From Streptomyces globisporus (lineage in GTDB: Bacteria > Actinomycetota > Actinomycetes > Streptomycetales > Streptomycetaceae): a DNA stretch of 64,000 bases. The notes beneath the pieces are model-generated. The model saw only the letters and a program-made list of their open reading frames with translations. It was not told the origin of the DNA and searched no databases. The stretch spans positions 248,001 through 312,000 of the forward strand of contig BMTG01000010.1 of NCBI GenBank assembly GCA_014649555.1, read 5' to 3'. Of this stretch, positions 26,432 to 34,920 are shown in pieces (the first letter of the stretch is position 1; each line of letters starts with the position of its first letter). Both the position numbers and the translations under genes were made by a program.

Positions 26432-26743
26432 TCAGACTCCTGGGAACTCCATGCCCCCCGCGGTGCCGGGTGCGGTCGGCTCGCTGGTCAGTGGGGCGAC
26501 GGCGGCGAGCGGCGGCTCGCTCGTGAGAGGGGTGGCATCGGCGAGCGGCGGCTCGCTGGTCAGCGGCGCGGAATCGGCGAACGAGGATTCACCGAGCAGC
26601 AGGGAGACATCGGCGAGCGGCGGCCCGCTGATCAGGTGGGCGACATCGGCAAGGGGAAGCTCGCTGGTCAGCGGCGAGGATTCGGACTGGGCGGGTACCT
26701 GTTTGGAGAGGGCGGAGAGCAGAAGCTGCGCAGCTGCGGGCAT
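26432..26743 (-). CDS. 12-residue-repeat protein coupled to malQ
   Basis: A 103-aa protein I do not recognise. The start is well supported: AGGAGG sits five bases before ATG 26743. The stop TGA abuts the malQ ATG. Residues 4-18 form a short hydrophobic helix (AAQLLLSALSKQVPA). Residues 24-93 are five full and one partial copy of a 12-residue unit, consensus P-L-T-S-E-P-P-L-A-D-A-(A/T). The tail is TAGGMEFPGV. There is no Cys or membrane span. The regular Leu and Pro spacing suggests a solenoid or an extended binding strip. Coupling hints at a role with MalQ, or it may serve mainly to set malQ translation. Confidence 0.65.
   Translation of the reverse strand: MPAAAQLLLSALSKQVPAQSESSPLTSELPLADVAHLISGPPLADVSLLLGESSFADSAPLTSEPPLADATPLTSEPPLAAVAPLTSEPTAPGTAGGMEFPGV
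26465..26674. repeat. 36-bp coding tandem repeat
   Basis: Five 36-bp units and a 30-base partial unit encode the 12-residue repeats of the malQ-coupled protein. The units nearest its C-terminus are almost identical in protein, while units 2 and 3 have diverged, which suggests recent growth at one end of the array. Confidence 0.8.
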
Positions 26744-27050
26744 GGTGGCCTCCTGGCCGTGGAGAACAGGACACAGCAGACCTACCCAGGCCTCGCTCCG
26801 GCAGACGTGGATGTGATGCAGGCGTTATGACAACGACCTCAACGTGCCCTGGGTCACATTCCGTTCCCCCGTACGGCAGATATAGGCCGTTTTCAGCCAC
26901 TCCCGTCCGTCACACCGGCCCCACAGGGCGCGAGGTGTCGCGATTTCCGGCAATTCCGGCAGAACGGCCAAGCACATTGACACCCTTGCGCCCGGGTGGT
27001 GGGCTCGGAGCCCGCCAGGGGCAGTGGGTACGTACGGAAGGGGACGCGAC
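26744..27050. other. Divergent intergenic region, repeat protein/malQ and GH84 gene
   Basis: No gene is seen in these 307 bases. They must hold promoters for both directions. A TTGACA at 26977-26982 is a possible -35 box for the GH84 gene, but the hexamer 17 bases downstream (TGGGCT) is a poor -10. The base composition is less GC-rich than the flanking genes around 26810-26900. Confidence 0.5.
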
Positions 27051-30041
27051 GTGCGGATCGGGCGCAGTAGGCAGGCGACGGCCGTGGCCGCCGCCGTGAT
27101 CGGCGGACTCCTCGGATCCGTCTCCGTCGCTCCGGCGGCGGTGGCCGCCCCCGCCGCTCCCAGCGATCCCGGCAGGCCCGCCGCCGACCGTGCCGACGCC
27201 GCACGGACGCCGGCCGTGTGGCCCCGCCCGCAGAGCATGAGGACCACCGGGCCCGCCGTGCCGCTCGGCTCGGAGGCCACGCTCGTCGCCGCGCCGGACG
27301 CCGACCCGTACGCCGTCGAACAGGCGCGCTCGCTGCTGCGCTCGGCGGGCGTCCGGACCCTGCACGAGAGCCTGCCGGGCCGCGGCCCCGTGGTCCGGCT
27401 CGGCGGCACGGGCGCCGGCGAGGCGCTGCGGGCGCTGCGCGCCCCCGACCGGGCCGATCTGCCGTCGGGCGGCTACCGGCTCGCGGTCGGCGAGGTCTCC
27501 GGGCGGGCCACCGTCGCGATGGAAGGGCTCGGCGGGGACGGCCTGTTCCACGCCGTCCAGACCCTGCGTCAACTGGTCTCCGGCGGATCGGTGGCCGGGG
27601 TGACCGTCCGGGACTGGCCGGGAACCGCCGTACGCGGCATGGCCGAGGGGTTCTACGGACAGCCGTGGACCCGCGAGGAGCGGCTCGCCCAGATCTCCTT
27701 CATGGGCCGCACGAAGCAGAACCGCTATCTCTACGCGGCGGGCGACGACCCCTACCGGCTGGCGCGCTGGCGCGAGCCCTACCCCGCGGACGAGCGGGCC
27801 GGCTTCCGGGCGCTGGCCGAGCGGGCCCGCGCCGAGCACGTCACGCTCGGCTGGGCCGTCTCCCCCGGTCAGGCCATGTGCATGGCATCGGACCAGGACG
27901 TCAGGGCGCTGACCAAGAAGGTCGACGCGATCTGGGCGCTGGGCGTCCGGGTCTTCCAGCTCCAGTTCCAGGACGTCAGCTACAGCGAGTGGCACTGCGA
28001 TCTGGACGCCGAGACCTTCGGCAGCGGTCCGAAGGCGGCGGCCCGCGCGCAGGCCCGGGTGGCGGGCGCCCTCGCCCGGCATCTGGCCGAACGGCACCCG
28101 GACGCGGCCCCGCTGTCCGTCCTGCCGACGGAGTTCTACCAGGACGGGGCCACCGACTACCGCACCGCGCTGGCGGCCGAGCTGGACGACCGGGTACAGG
28201 TGGCCTGGACCGGTGTCGGGGTGGTACCGAAGAAGATCACCGGCGGTGAACTGGCCGGGGCGCGCGCCGCGTTCCGGCACCCGCTGGTGACGATGGACAA
28301 CTACCCGGTCAACGACTACGCCCAGGACCGTATCTTCCTCGGCCCGTACACCGGCCGGGACCCGGCGGTGGCGAGCGGTTCGGCGGCGCTGCTGGCCAAC
28401 GCGATGGAGCAGCCGTCCGCCTCCCGGATCCCGCTGTTCACGGCCGCCGACTTCGCCTGGAACCCGAAGGGGTACGACCCCGCCGCGTCCTGGCGGGCGG
28501 CGATCGACGATCTGGCGGGCGGGGACGCGGCCGCCCGGGACGCGCTGCTGGCCCTGGCCGGGAACAGCGCGGGCTCGGTGCTCGGCGCGGAGGAGTCCGC
28601 CTACCTCCAGCCCCTGTTCGACGCCTTCTGGAGCACTCGCGCCGACGCCTCCCGCCGCGACCGGGCGGCGGACGGGCTGCGGGCGGCGTTCTCCGTGATG
28701 CGGCAGGCCCCCGAGCGGCTGAAGACCCCCGCGGAGGGCCGGCTCACCGACGAGGTGCGCCCCTGGGCCGAGCAGCTGGCCCGCTACGGCCGGGCCGGCG
28801 AGCTGGCGGTGGACCTGCTCCAGGCCCAGGCCGCCGGGGACGGTGCCGCCGCCTGGCGCATCCAGTTGGCCCTGGAGCCGCTGCGCGAGGAGATCAGGGC
28901 GAGCCGGGCCACGGTCGGCAAGGGGGTGCTGGACCCGTTCCTGGACCGGGCGGCGAAGGTGGCCGCCGGGTGGAACGGGACCGACCGCGCCTCGGGCCGG
29001 GTCACCAAGGACGCCGGCGGCTACACGGTCCGGCTGGACGCGGCCCGTCCGGTGGAGGCCGTCACGGCGCTCGCCGAGCCCGGGCACGCCCTCGCCGACG
29101 CGGTCGTGGAGGCCCATGTGCCCGGTGAGGGGTGGCGCTCCCTCGGGCGGCTGTCGCCGAGCGGCTTCACCCAGACCGCCGCGAAAGGACTGCGCGCCGA
29201 CGCCGTGCGGGTCACCGTGCCGGAGGCCGCCCGGACCGCCCGGCCGCCCTATCTGAGCCCGACCCTGCCCGCCGCTCCCGCCGTCGTGGCGGGGACCCCG
29301 CAGGTGCGGGCCCTGGTGCCGTGGTTCGGCGACGAGCCCGCGGCCACCCTCGACCTGAAGCACGGCGAGACCGAGGCGGAGATCGGCGGCGAACCCCAGC
29401 GGGTCGCGGCGCGGCTGGCGGGCCGGCGCCCGGTCGAGGTCAAGGGCAAGCTCACCGCGAAGGCCCCCAAGGGCATCGAGGTGCGGGTCCCGAAGCAGAC
29501 GACCGTGCCACGCGGATCGCGTACGGAGGTGCCCGTGGACATCACCGTCCCGAAGGACACCCCGGCGGGCGAGTACGAGGTGCCGCTGACCTTCGGCGGA
29601 CAGGAGTCGACGCTGACCGTGCGGGCCTTCCCGCGTACGGGCGGCCCGGATCTGGCACGTACGGCGAAGGCCTCCTCGTCCGGCGACGAGACCCCGGACT
29701 TCCCCGCGTCCGCGGCCACCGACGGCGATCCGGAAACCCGGTGGTCCTCGCCGGTGGAGGACGGCGCCTGGTGGCAGACCGAGCTGGAGAAGCCGGTGCG
29801 GCTGGGCCAGGTGGTGCTGAGCTGGCAGGACGCGTACGCCTCCCGCTACCGCGTCCAGGTCTCCGCCGACGGCCGCGTCTGGCGCACCGCCGCGACCGTG
29901 GCGGAGGGCCGGGGCGGGCGCGAGTCGGTCCGGATGGACGCGAAGGGCACCCGGTTCATCCGGGTGCAGGGCGACAGCCGGGCCACGCAGTACGGCTACT
30001 CGCTCTGGTCGGTGGAGGCGTACGCGGTCGCGGACGACTGA
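27051..30041 (+). CDS. Secreted GH84-type beta-N-acetylhexosaminidase
   Basis: A 996-aa exported enzyme for N-acetylglucosamine-containing glycans. The start is GTG 27051 (GGAAGGGG upstream). A Sec signal peptide (VAAAVIGGLLGSVSVAPAAV) is followed by an N-terminal GH20b-like domain, a GH84 barrel (TAVRGMAEGFYGQPWTREER, then NRYLYAAGDDPY), a helical region, a beta-rich NPCBM/Ig-like part and a C-terminal F5/8-type CBM32 domain (ASAATDGDPETRWSSPVEDG). At the catalytic position the usual Asp-Asp pair is Gln307-Asp308 (FQLQFQDVSYSEW). The general-acid Asp is kept while the residue that normally positions the acetamido group is Gln. Activity is therefore likely changed, or the subfamily uses another residue. 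It is a single-gene unit, convergent with the HNH gene. Confidence 0.85.
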   Translation: MRIGRSRQATAVAAAVIGGLLGSVSVAPAAVAAPAAPSDPGRPAADRADAARTPAVWPRPQSMRTTGPAVPLGSEATLVAAPDADPYAVEQARSLLRSAGVRTLHESLPGRGPVVRLGGTGAGEALRALRAPDRADLPSGGYRLAVGEVSGRATVAMEGLGGDGLFHAVQTLRQLVSGGSVAGVTVRDWPGTAVRGMAEGFYGQPWTREERLAQISFMGRTKQNRYLYAAGDDPYRLARWREPYPADERAGFRALAERARAEHVTLGWAVSPGQAMCMASDQDVRALTKKVDAIWALGVRVFQLQFQDVSYSEWHCDLDAETFGSGPKAAARAQARVAGALARHLAERHPDAAPLSVLPTEFYQDGATDYRTALAAELDDRVQVAWTGVGVVPKKITGGELAGARAAFRHPLVTMDNYPVNDYAQDRIFLGPYTGRDPAVASGSAALLANAMEQPSASRIPLFTAADFAWNPKGYDPAASWRAAIDDLAGGDAAARDALLALAGNSAGSVLGAEESAYLQPLFDAFWSTRADASRRDRAADGLRAAFSVMRQAPERLKTPAEGRLTDEVRPWAEQLARYGRAGELAVDLLQAQAAGDGAAAWRIQLALEPLREEIRASRATVGKGVLDPFLDRAAKVAAGWNGTDRASGRVTKDAGGYTVRLDAARPVEAVTALAEPGHALADAVVEAHVPGEGWRSLGRLSPSGFTQTAAKGLRADAVRVTVPEAARTARPPYLSPTLPAAPAVVAGTPQVRALVPWFGDEPAATLDLKHGETEAEIGGEPQRVAARLAGRRPVEVKGKLTAKAPKGIEVRVPKQTTVPRGSRTEVPVDITVPKDTPAGEYEVPLTFGGQESTLTVRAFPRTGGPDLARTAKASSSGDETPDFPASAATDGDPETRWSSPVEDGAWWQTELEKPVRLGQVVLSWQDAYASRYRVQVSADGRVWRTAATVAEGRGGRESVRMDAKGTRFIRVQGDSRATQYGYSLWSVEAYAVADD

Positions 30042-30075
30042 GCCGTACGGGAAAGCCCGACGACTGAGCCGTCCG
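30033..30075. repeat. Short duplication spanning the GH84 stop codon
   Basis: GACGACTGAGCCGTMCG is present at 30033-30049 and 30059-30075, period 26. The first copy carries the GH84 stop codon; the second lies just downstream. Confidence 0.75.
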
Positions 30076-30115
30076 AGGGAGCCGGAGGACGACCGAGGAC
30101 GACGAAGGCCCGGAC

Positions 30116-30652
30116 TCAGGCGGACACGCCGTCGATCCGGGCCATCACGTCGTCCGCGCCGAACGGTTGCAAGTACGGCAGCCAGCGCGGGTCGCGGTGA
30201 CCGGTCCCGATGATCCGCCAGGCCAGGCCGGTCGGCGGGGCGGGCTGGTGGCGCAGCCGCCAGCCCAGCTCGGGGAGGTGGCGGTCGGCCTTGACGTGGT
30301 TGCAGCGGCGGCAGGCCGCCACCACGTTGTCCCAGGCGTGCCGGCCGCCGCGGCTGCGCGGGATGACGTGGTCGACGCTGGTGGCGGCGGCCCCGCAGTA
30401 CATGCAGCGCCCTCCGTCCCGGGCGAACAGTGCCCGCCGCGTCAGGGGGACGGGGCCCCGGTAGGGCACCCGGACGAAGCGCTTGAGCCGGACCACACTG
30501 GGTGCGGGCACGGCACGGGTGGCACTGTGCAGAAAGGCGCCGGACTCCTCAAGACAGATGGCCTTGTTCTCGAGGACGAGGACGAGCGCGCGGCGGAGCG
30601 GTACGACGCCGAGCGGCTCGTACGACGCGTTGAGAACCAGGACGTGCGGCAC
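30116..30652 (-). CDS. HNH endonuclease family protein
   Basis: A 178-aa protein. The N-terminal part VLVLNASYEPLGVVPLRRAL is typical of a widespread actinobacterial HNH family. The nuclease domain at residues 80-130 is C-M-Y-C-G-A-A-A-T-S-V-D-H-V-I-P-R-S-R-G-G with D-N-V-V-A-A-C-R-R-C-N, giving two C-x-x-C zinc pairs and the D-H and N of the HNH active site. GTG 30652 has AAGGAGG upstream with good spacing. It is a stand-alone gene with no restriction partner. Such proteins are often annotated as McrA-like; the physiological role is unknown. Confidence 0.85.
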   Translation of the reverse strand: MPHVLVLNASYEPLGVVPLRRALVLVLENKAICLEESGAFLHSATRAVPAPSVVRLKRFVRVPYRGPVPLTRRALFARDGGRCMYCGAAATSVDHVIPRSRGGRHAWDNVVAACRRCNHVKADRHLPELGWRLRHQPAPPTGLAWRIIGTGHRDPRWLPYLQPFGADDVMARIDGVSA

Positions 30653-30966
30653 GGTGGATGCCTCCTTGTACGCCGGCGGCGCGTGGCTCGCGCCGGGACG
30701 ATCCGATCTCAGTCTCTCCTCATGCCTGGTCGAAGCGCCACCACGTACGGGTAACGGGCCGGGAGGATTTTTCTCACCCCGGGCCCCGCACACCGTTCCG
30801 TGGGGTCGAACAGGTGCCTCACCAGGGCAGCCGTCCGCGCTGTGCGATCGGCCACAGCGCAGGTGTTCCCGGTGAGACCTGTCTCTCCTCCCGCGACGGC
30901 AACGATCCACTCCCCCGGCTTCGTTAGTGTTGTTGACCAGCCGTCGTCCCCCTGGAGGTCTCTGTC
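30653..30966. other. Divergent intergenic region, HNH and MscS genes
   Basis: No gene or strong hairpin is seen in 314 bases. A GGAGG site at 30955-30959 serves the MscS start, and AAGGAGG next to 30653 serves the HNH gene. No convincing -35/-10 pair was found on either strand. Confidence 0.5.
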
Positions 30967-32037
30967 GTGTCCCTGTCCGTCCTCTTGGCCGCAGCCCCGT
31001 CTCCCGGGCCGGGTGGCTCGCTGGACGAAGCCGCCGAACAGGCCGGGAACGCCGCGGGCTGGGTCGAGGAGAACTGGTCCACCTGGCTGAGCACCGGGTT
31101 GCGCATCCTGCTGATCGTCGCCGTGGCGATCACGCTGCGTTACCTGATCCGGCGCGCCCTGACCAACCTGATCGACCGGATGAACCGCAGCGCCCAGGCG
31201 GTGCAGGGCACCGCGCTGGGCGGGCTGCTGGTGAACGCGGAGCGCCGACGCCAGCGCTCGGAGGCGATCGGCTCGGTGCTGCGCTCGGTGGCCTCGTTCC
31301 TGATCATGGGCACGGCCGCACTGATGATCCTGGGCGCCTTCAAGATCAACCTGGCGCCACTTCTGGCCTCGGCCGGTGTCGCGGGGGTGGCGCTCGGCTT
31401 CGGCGCCCGCAACCTGGTCACGGACTTCCTCTCCGGCGTCTTCATGATCCTGGAGGACCAGTACGGGGTCGGCGACACCATCGACGCCGGCGTCGCCTCC
31501 GGTGAGGTCATCGAGGTGGGCCTGCGCGTCACCAAGCTGCGCGGCGACAACGGCGAGATCTGGTACGTCCGCAACGGCGAGGTGAAGCGGATCGGCAACC
31601 TCAGCCAGGGCTGGTCCACGGCCGGGGTCGATGTCACGGTGCGCCCGACCGAGGACCTGGAGCAGGTCCGTAAGGCGATCACCGCGGCGGCCGAGACGAT
31701 GGCCAAGGAAGAGCCCTGGGCGGAGCGGCTGTGGGGCCCGGTCGAGGTGCTCGGCCTGGACGCGGTCCTGCTGGACTCGATGACGGTCCGGGTGACCGCG
31801 AAGACGATGCCGGGCAAGTCGCTCGGGGTGGAGCGCGAGCTGCGCTGGCGCATCAAGCAGGCGCTGGAGGACGCGGGCATCCGCATGATCGGCGTGCTGC
31901 CGCTCCAGGCCGACGGCGAGTCCTCGGCGGACCCGACGGCGGCGATGGCGGCCCCCTCCGCGTACGCGTCGGCGACCTCCCCGCAGTCGATGGCGACCAC
32001 CCCGATACCGCCGCCGACGAACCTGAACAAGCAGTAG
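30967..32037 (+). CDS. MscS family mechanosensitive channel
   Basis: A 356-aa small-conductance channel expected to release solutes upon hypo-osmotic shock. There are three membrane spans: RILLIVAVAITLRYLI, SFLIMGTAALMILGAF and the pore helix LLASAGVAGVALGFGARNLV, whose Gly/Ala pattern and A-L-G-F-G-A-R-N-L-V-T-D-F motif are diagnostic. The beta domain (GVGDTIDAGVASGEVIEVGL; RNGEVKRIGNLSQGW) and the C-terminal cytoplasmic domain follow. The tail is Ser/Pro/Thr-rich. GTG 30967 has GGAGG about eight bases upstream. It is a monocistronic gene closed by a strong terminator. Confidence 0.93.
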   Translation: MSLSVLLAAAPSPGPGGSLDEAAEQAGNAAGWVEENWSTWLSTGLRILLIVAVAITLRYLIRRALTNLIDRMNRSAQAVQGTALGGLLVNAERRRQRSEAIGSVLRSVASFLIMGTAALMILGAFKINLAPLLASAGVAGVALGFGARNLVTDFLSGVFMILEDQYGVGDTIDAGVASGEVIEVGLRVTKLRGDNGEIWYVRNGEVKRIGNLSQGWSTAGVDVTVRPTEDLEQVRKAITAAAETMAKEEPWAERLWGPVEVLGLDAVLLDSMTVRVTAKTMPGKSLGVERELRWRIKQALEDAGIRMIGVLPLQADGESSADPTAAMAAPSAYASATSPQSMATTPIPPPTNLNKQ

Positions 32038-32051
32038 GCAGCCCTTCCGCC

Positions 32052-32098
32052 GACGCCCCCGGCCGCGCCTGGATCCCAGGACAGCGGCCGGGGGCGTC
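32052..32098. terminator. Hairpin terminator after the MscS gene
   Basis: A 15-bp perfect stem (GACGCCCCCGGCCGC at 32052-32066, complement at 32084-32098) encloses a second stem CCTGG/CCAGG at 32068-32080, giving nearly continuous pairing. It insulates the csn operon from upstream transcription. Confidence 0.9.
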
Positions 32099-32184
32099 CG
32101 CGTCGCAGGTAACACTTTGATTGCCGGACGGGTGGCACCCATTGACGCCCCGGTGACCTGCGCCCTACCGTCCTCTCAACCGAA

Positions 32185-32199
32185 TAGGAAACTTTCCTA
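32185..32199. promoter_or_regulatory. Palindromic operator of the csn operon (CsnR site)
   Basis: TAGGAAA-C-TTTCCTA is a perfect 7-1-7 palindrome 85 bases before csnR, in the promoter region. CsnR is known to repress its own operon and the chitosanase gene csnA in Streptomyces through such a palindromic operator. I recall a similar AGGAAA-centred sequence but cannot confirm the match here. I saw no second copy in the window. Confidence 0.7.
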
Positions 32200-32283
32200 A
32201 CAGAGTCGCGACGGACGTCACGGGCGACCGTCGCGGGCGGACGTCATGGACGTGAGTTCCTGACAGAGGGCGGTGCATCCACG

Positions 32284-33516
32284 ATGGCGGGAACCACTCC
32301 GGGCTCACCCGGCGCGTCCGGCACTCCGGGGACCCCGCGCGTGCTGCGGGCCATGAACGACCGGGCCGCCCTGGATCTGCTGCTGGAGCACGGGCCGCTC
32401 TCCCGGACCCGGGTCGGCAAGCTGACCGGGCTCTCCAAGCCCACCGCCTCCCAGCTGCTGGCCCGGCTGGAGGCGGCCGGGCTCGTCGTCGCCACCGGGA
32501 CCAGCGAGGGGCGCCCGGGACCCAACGCGCAGCTCTACACGGTGAACCCGCGCGCCGCCCATGTCGCCGGGCTGGACGTGAACGGGCAGCGCATCGTCGC
32601 CGCCGTCGCGGACGTGACCGGGGCGACCGTCGGGCAGTTCGAGCTGGCCACCCCGGGGCGGCGCGCCGACAGCGTGGTGCGGCAGGTCGCCGACGCGCTG
32701 GACGGGGCGGTCAAGGACGCGGGGCTGACCCGCGCGGACGTGCACCGGATCGTCATCGGCACCCCGGGCGCGTTCGACCCGGGCACCGGGCGGCTGCGGT
32801 ACGCCTCGCACCTGCCCGGCTGGCACTCCCCCACCCTGCTGGACGAACTGGCCGCGTTCCTGCCGATGCCGGTGGAGTACGAGAACGACGTCAACCTCGT
32901 CGCCGTCGCCGAGCAGCGCCTCGGTGCGGCCCGCGGCCACGAGGACTTCGTCCTGCTGTGGAACGAGGAGGGCCTCGGCGCCGCCCTCGTCATCAACGGC
33001 CGGCTGCACCGCGGCTTCACCGGCGGCGCGGGCGAGGTCGGCTTCCTGCCGGTGCCGGGCACCCCGCTGGTCCGTCAGGTCGTCAAGGCCAACAGCGGCG
33101 GCTTCCAGGAGCTGGCGGGCGCCCAGGCGGTGCCCCGGCTCGCGAAGGCGCTGGGCATCGACACCCCGCAGCAGCCGTACGCGAAGGTCGCCGCCGAACT
33201 GCTGGCGCGGGCGGCCGACGTGTACGAGGAGGACGAGGCGCTCACCGAGCTGCTGCGCCAGTACGCCCAGCGCCTCGCAACCGGCCTCGCCTCCGTCACC
33301 GCCGTCCTGGACCCCGGGCTGATCGTGCTCTCCGGCGGGGCGGTCGCGGCGGGCGGCGAGATCCTGCGCTCCCTGATCCAGTCCGAGCTGGCCGAGCTGG
33401 CCGCCTCCCGGCCTCGTCTGGTCGTCGGCGAGATCGACCGCACCCCCGTTCTGCGCGGCGCCCTGGAGCGGGCGCTCGCCGACACCCGCGACGAAGTGTT
33501 CGACACCTCGCGCTGA
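32284..33516 (+). CDS. csnR: ROK family repressor CsnR
   Basis: A 410-aa ROK regulator, first gene of the chitosan-utilisation operon. Residues 25-85 form a winged HTH (PLSRTRVGKLTGLSKPTASQ, then LLARLEAAGLV). The sugar-binding ROK body follows: AGLDVNGQRIVAAVADV, GTPGAFDPGTGRL, YENDVNLVAVAEQRLGA and GEVGFLP. The zinc-binding Cys cluster of canonical ROK proteins is not visible. In S. coelicolor CsnR represses csnR-K and csnA and is released by glucosamine oligosaccharides. The gene order here, ROK gene then binding protein, two permeases, GH4 enzyme and kinase, matches that operon exactly. It starts at ATG 32284. Confidence 0.88.
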   Translation: MAGTTPGSPGASGTPGTPRVLRAMNDRAALDLLLEHGPLSRTRVGKLTGLSKPTASQLLARLEAAGLVVATGTSEGRPGPNAQLYTVNPRAAHVAGLDVNGQRIVAAVADVTGATVGQFELATPGRRADSVVRQVADALDGAVKDAGLTRADVHRIVIGTPGAFDPGTGRLRYASHLPGWHSPTLLDELAAFLPMPVEYENDVNLVAVAEQRLGAARGHEDFVLLWNEEGLGAALVINGRLHRGFTGGAGEVGFLPVPGTPLVRQVVKANSGGFQELAGAQAVPRLAKALGIDTPQQPYAKVAAELLARAADVYEEDEALTELLRQYAQRLATGLASVTAVLDPGLIVLSGGAVAAGGEILRSLIQSELAELAASRPRLVVGEIDRTPVLRGALERALADTRDEVFDTSR

Positions 33517-33581
33517 GCCACACCCTTCCCGCTTCCCCGTCGTCCGCCTCTTCCCCGTCCCTGGTCCCTGGGAGTTTCGTC

Positions 33582-34913
33582 ATGCGCACCAGCCGTCTCA
33601 CCACCACCGCTGTCGCCGTCGCCGCGATATCGGTGCTCGCCACCGCGTGTACCGGATCGTCCGAGGCGGGCGCCTCCGACGACCCGAACGCGAAGACCAC
33701 GATCAACTTCTGGCACGGCTGGAGCGCGCCCGCCGAGGTGAAGGCGGTCCAGGACAACATCGACCGGTTCGAGAAGGCCCACCCGAACATCACGGTGAAG
33801 GTCTCCGGCAACATCAACGACGACAAGCTCAACCAGGCGCTGCGCGCAGGTGGTTCGGACGGGCCGGACGTGGTCTCGTCCTTCACCACGGCCAACGTCG
33901 GCAAGTTCTGCTCGTCGGGCGCCTTCACCGATCTGAAGCCGTTCATCGAGAAGTCGAAGCTGGATCTGGAGAAGACCTTCCCGAAGGTCCTCCTGGACTA
34001 CACCCAGTTCGAGGGCAAGCGCTGCGCCCTGCCGCTGCTCACCGACGCCTACGGCCTCTACTACAACAAGGACGCCTTCAAGAAGGCCGGAATCACCGCG
34101 CCGCCGAAGACGATGTCCGAACTGGCCGACGTGGCGAAGAAGCTGACGGCCGAGAAGGGCGACACCTACCAGCAGCTCGGCTTCATGCCGAACTTCCACG
34201 GCTACGAGACCGTCGTCAGCCACTACATGCCCTCGTGGGACCACGCCTACTTCGACGAGAACGGCAAGTCCAACATCGCCAAGGACCCGGCGTTCGCCAA
34301 GATGTTCACGTACCAGAAGAAGCTCGTGGACAGCCTCGGCGGCTACGACAGGCTGGAGAAGTTCCGGGGCACCTTCGGTGACGAGTGGGGCGCCAAGCAC
34401 CCGTTCCACACCGGCCAGGTGGCCATGCAGCTGGACGGCGAGTGGCGGCTCGGGATGGCCGAGGACGCCGGGGTGGGCTTCGAGGTCGGGGTCGCGCCGA
34501 TGCCCGTCGCGGACGACGAGGCGGACAGCTACGGCAAGGGCTACCTCTCCGGCACCATCGTGGGCATCGCCCCGGCCAGCAAGAAGCAGAACGCCGCCTG
34601 GGAGCTGGTCAAGTTCATGACCACCGACACCGAGGCGGTCGTCAACTTCTCCAACGGCATCCGCAACGTGCCCTCCACCCTGGAGGCGCTGAAGTCGCCC
34701 GACCTGAAGTTCGACCCGCGCTTCCAGACCTTCCTGGACATCGCCCAGCACCCGGAGTCCAGCACCTCCGACGGGGCCGTCAACGGGGCCACGTACCAGC
34801 TGACCCTCCAGGACTTCGGCTACCAGTACGAGAAGGGCGCGGTGAAGGACCTCCAGGCGGGTCTGGAGAAGACCGCGCGGCAGATCGACACCGACATCGC
34901 CAAGGCCAAGTAG
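33582..34913 (+). CDS. csnE: Chitosan-oligosaccharide binding lipoprotein CsnE
   Basis: A 443-aa solute-binding protein of an ABC importer. The lipobox is LATAC with lipidated Cys23, after a short basic n-region and hydrophobic core. The mature domain has the family-1 sugar-binding pattern: TTINFWHGWSAPAE, LPLLTDAYGLYYNKDAFKKA, and GQVAMQLDGEWRLGM. ATG 33582 has GGGAG upstream. It lies 65 bases after csnR and seven before csnF. Expected ligands are glucosamine oligosaccharides, from the operon's known role in S. coelicolor; the ligand cannot be read from sequence alone. Confidence 0.88.
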   Translation: MRTSRLTTTAVAVAAISVLATACTGSSEAGASDDPNAKTTINFWHGWSAPAEVKAVQDNIDRFEKAHPNITVKVSGNINDDKLNQALRAGGSDGPDVVSSFTTANVGKFCSSGAFTDLKPFIEKSKLDLEKTFPKVLLDYTQFEGKRCALPLLTDAYGLYYNKDAFKKAGITAPPKTMSELADVAKKLTAEKGDTYQQLGFMPNFHGYETVVSHYMPSWDHAYFDENGKSNIAKDPAFAKMFTYQKKLVDSLGGYDRLEKFRGTFGDEWGAKHPFHTGQVAMQLDGEWRLGMAEDAGVGFEVGVAPMPVADDEADSYGKGYLSGTIVGIAPASKKQNAAWELVKFMTTDTEAVVNFSNGIRNVPSTLEALKSPDLKFDPRFQTFLDIAQHPESSTSDGAVNGATYQLTLQDFGYQYEKGAVKDLQAGLEKTARQIDTDIAKAK

Positions 34914-34920
34914 CCCGACG

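Noticed and set aside
26465-26674. CRISPR-like array (regular 36-bp repeats)
   Set aside because: The repeats are contiguous, have no spacers, keep a reading frame and encode a 12-residue protein repeat.
24290-26830. An 846-codon plus-strand frame opposite malQ and the repeat-protein gene
   Set aside because: Composition is Gly/Ala/Val/Arg with no domain; malQ on the other strand has all GH77 residues.
26977-27005. Vegetative promoter TTGACA for the GH84 gene
   Set aside because: The -10 position reads TGGGCT, which is too far from consensus to list as a promoter.
26910-29363. An 817-codon minus-strand frame opposite the GH84 gene
   Set aside because: Low-complexity Gly/Arg/Pro/Val composition and no motif; the plus strand encodes a signal peptide, barrel and CBM32.
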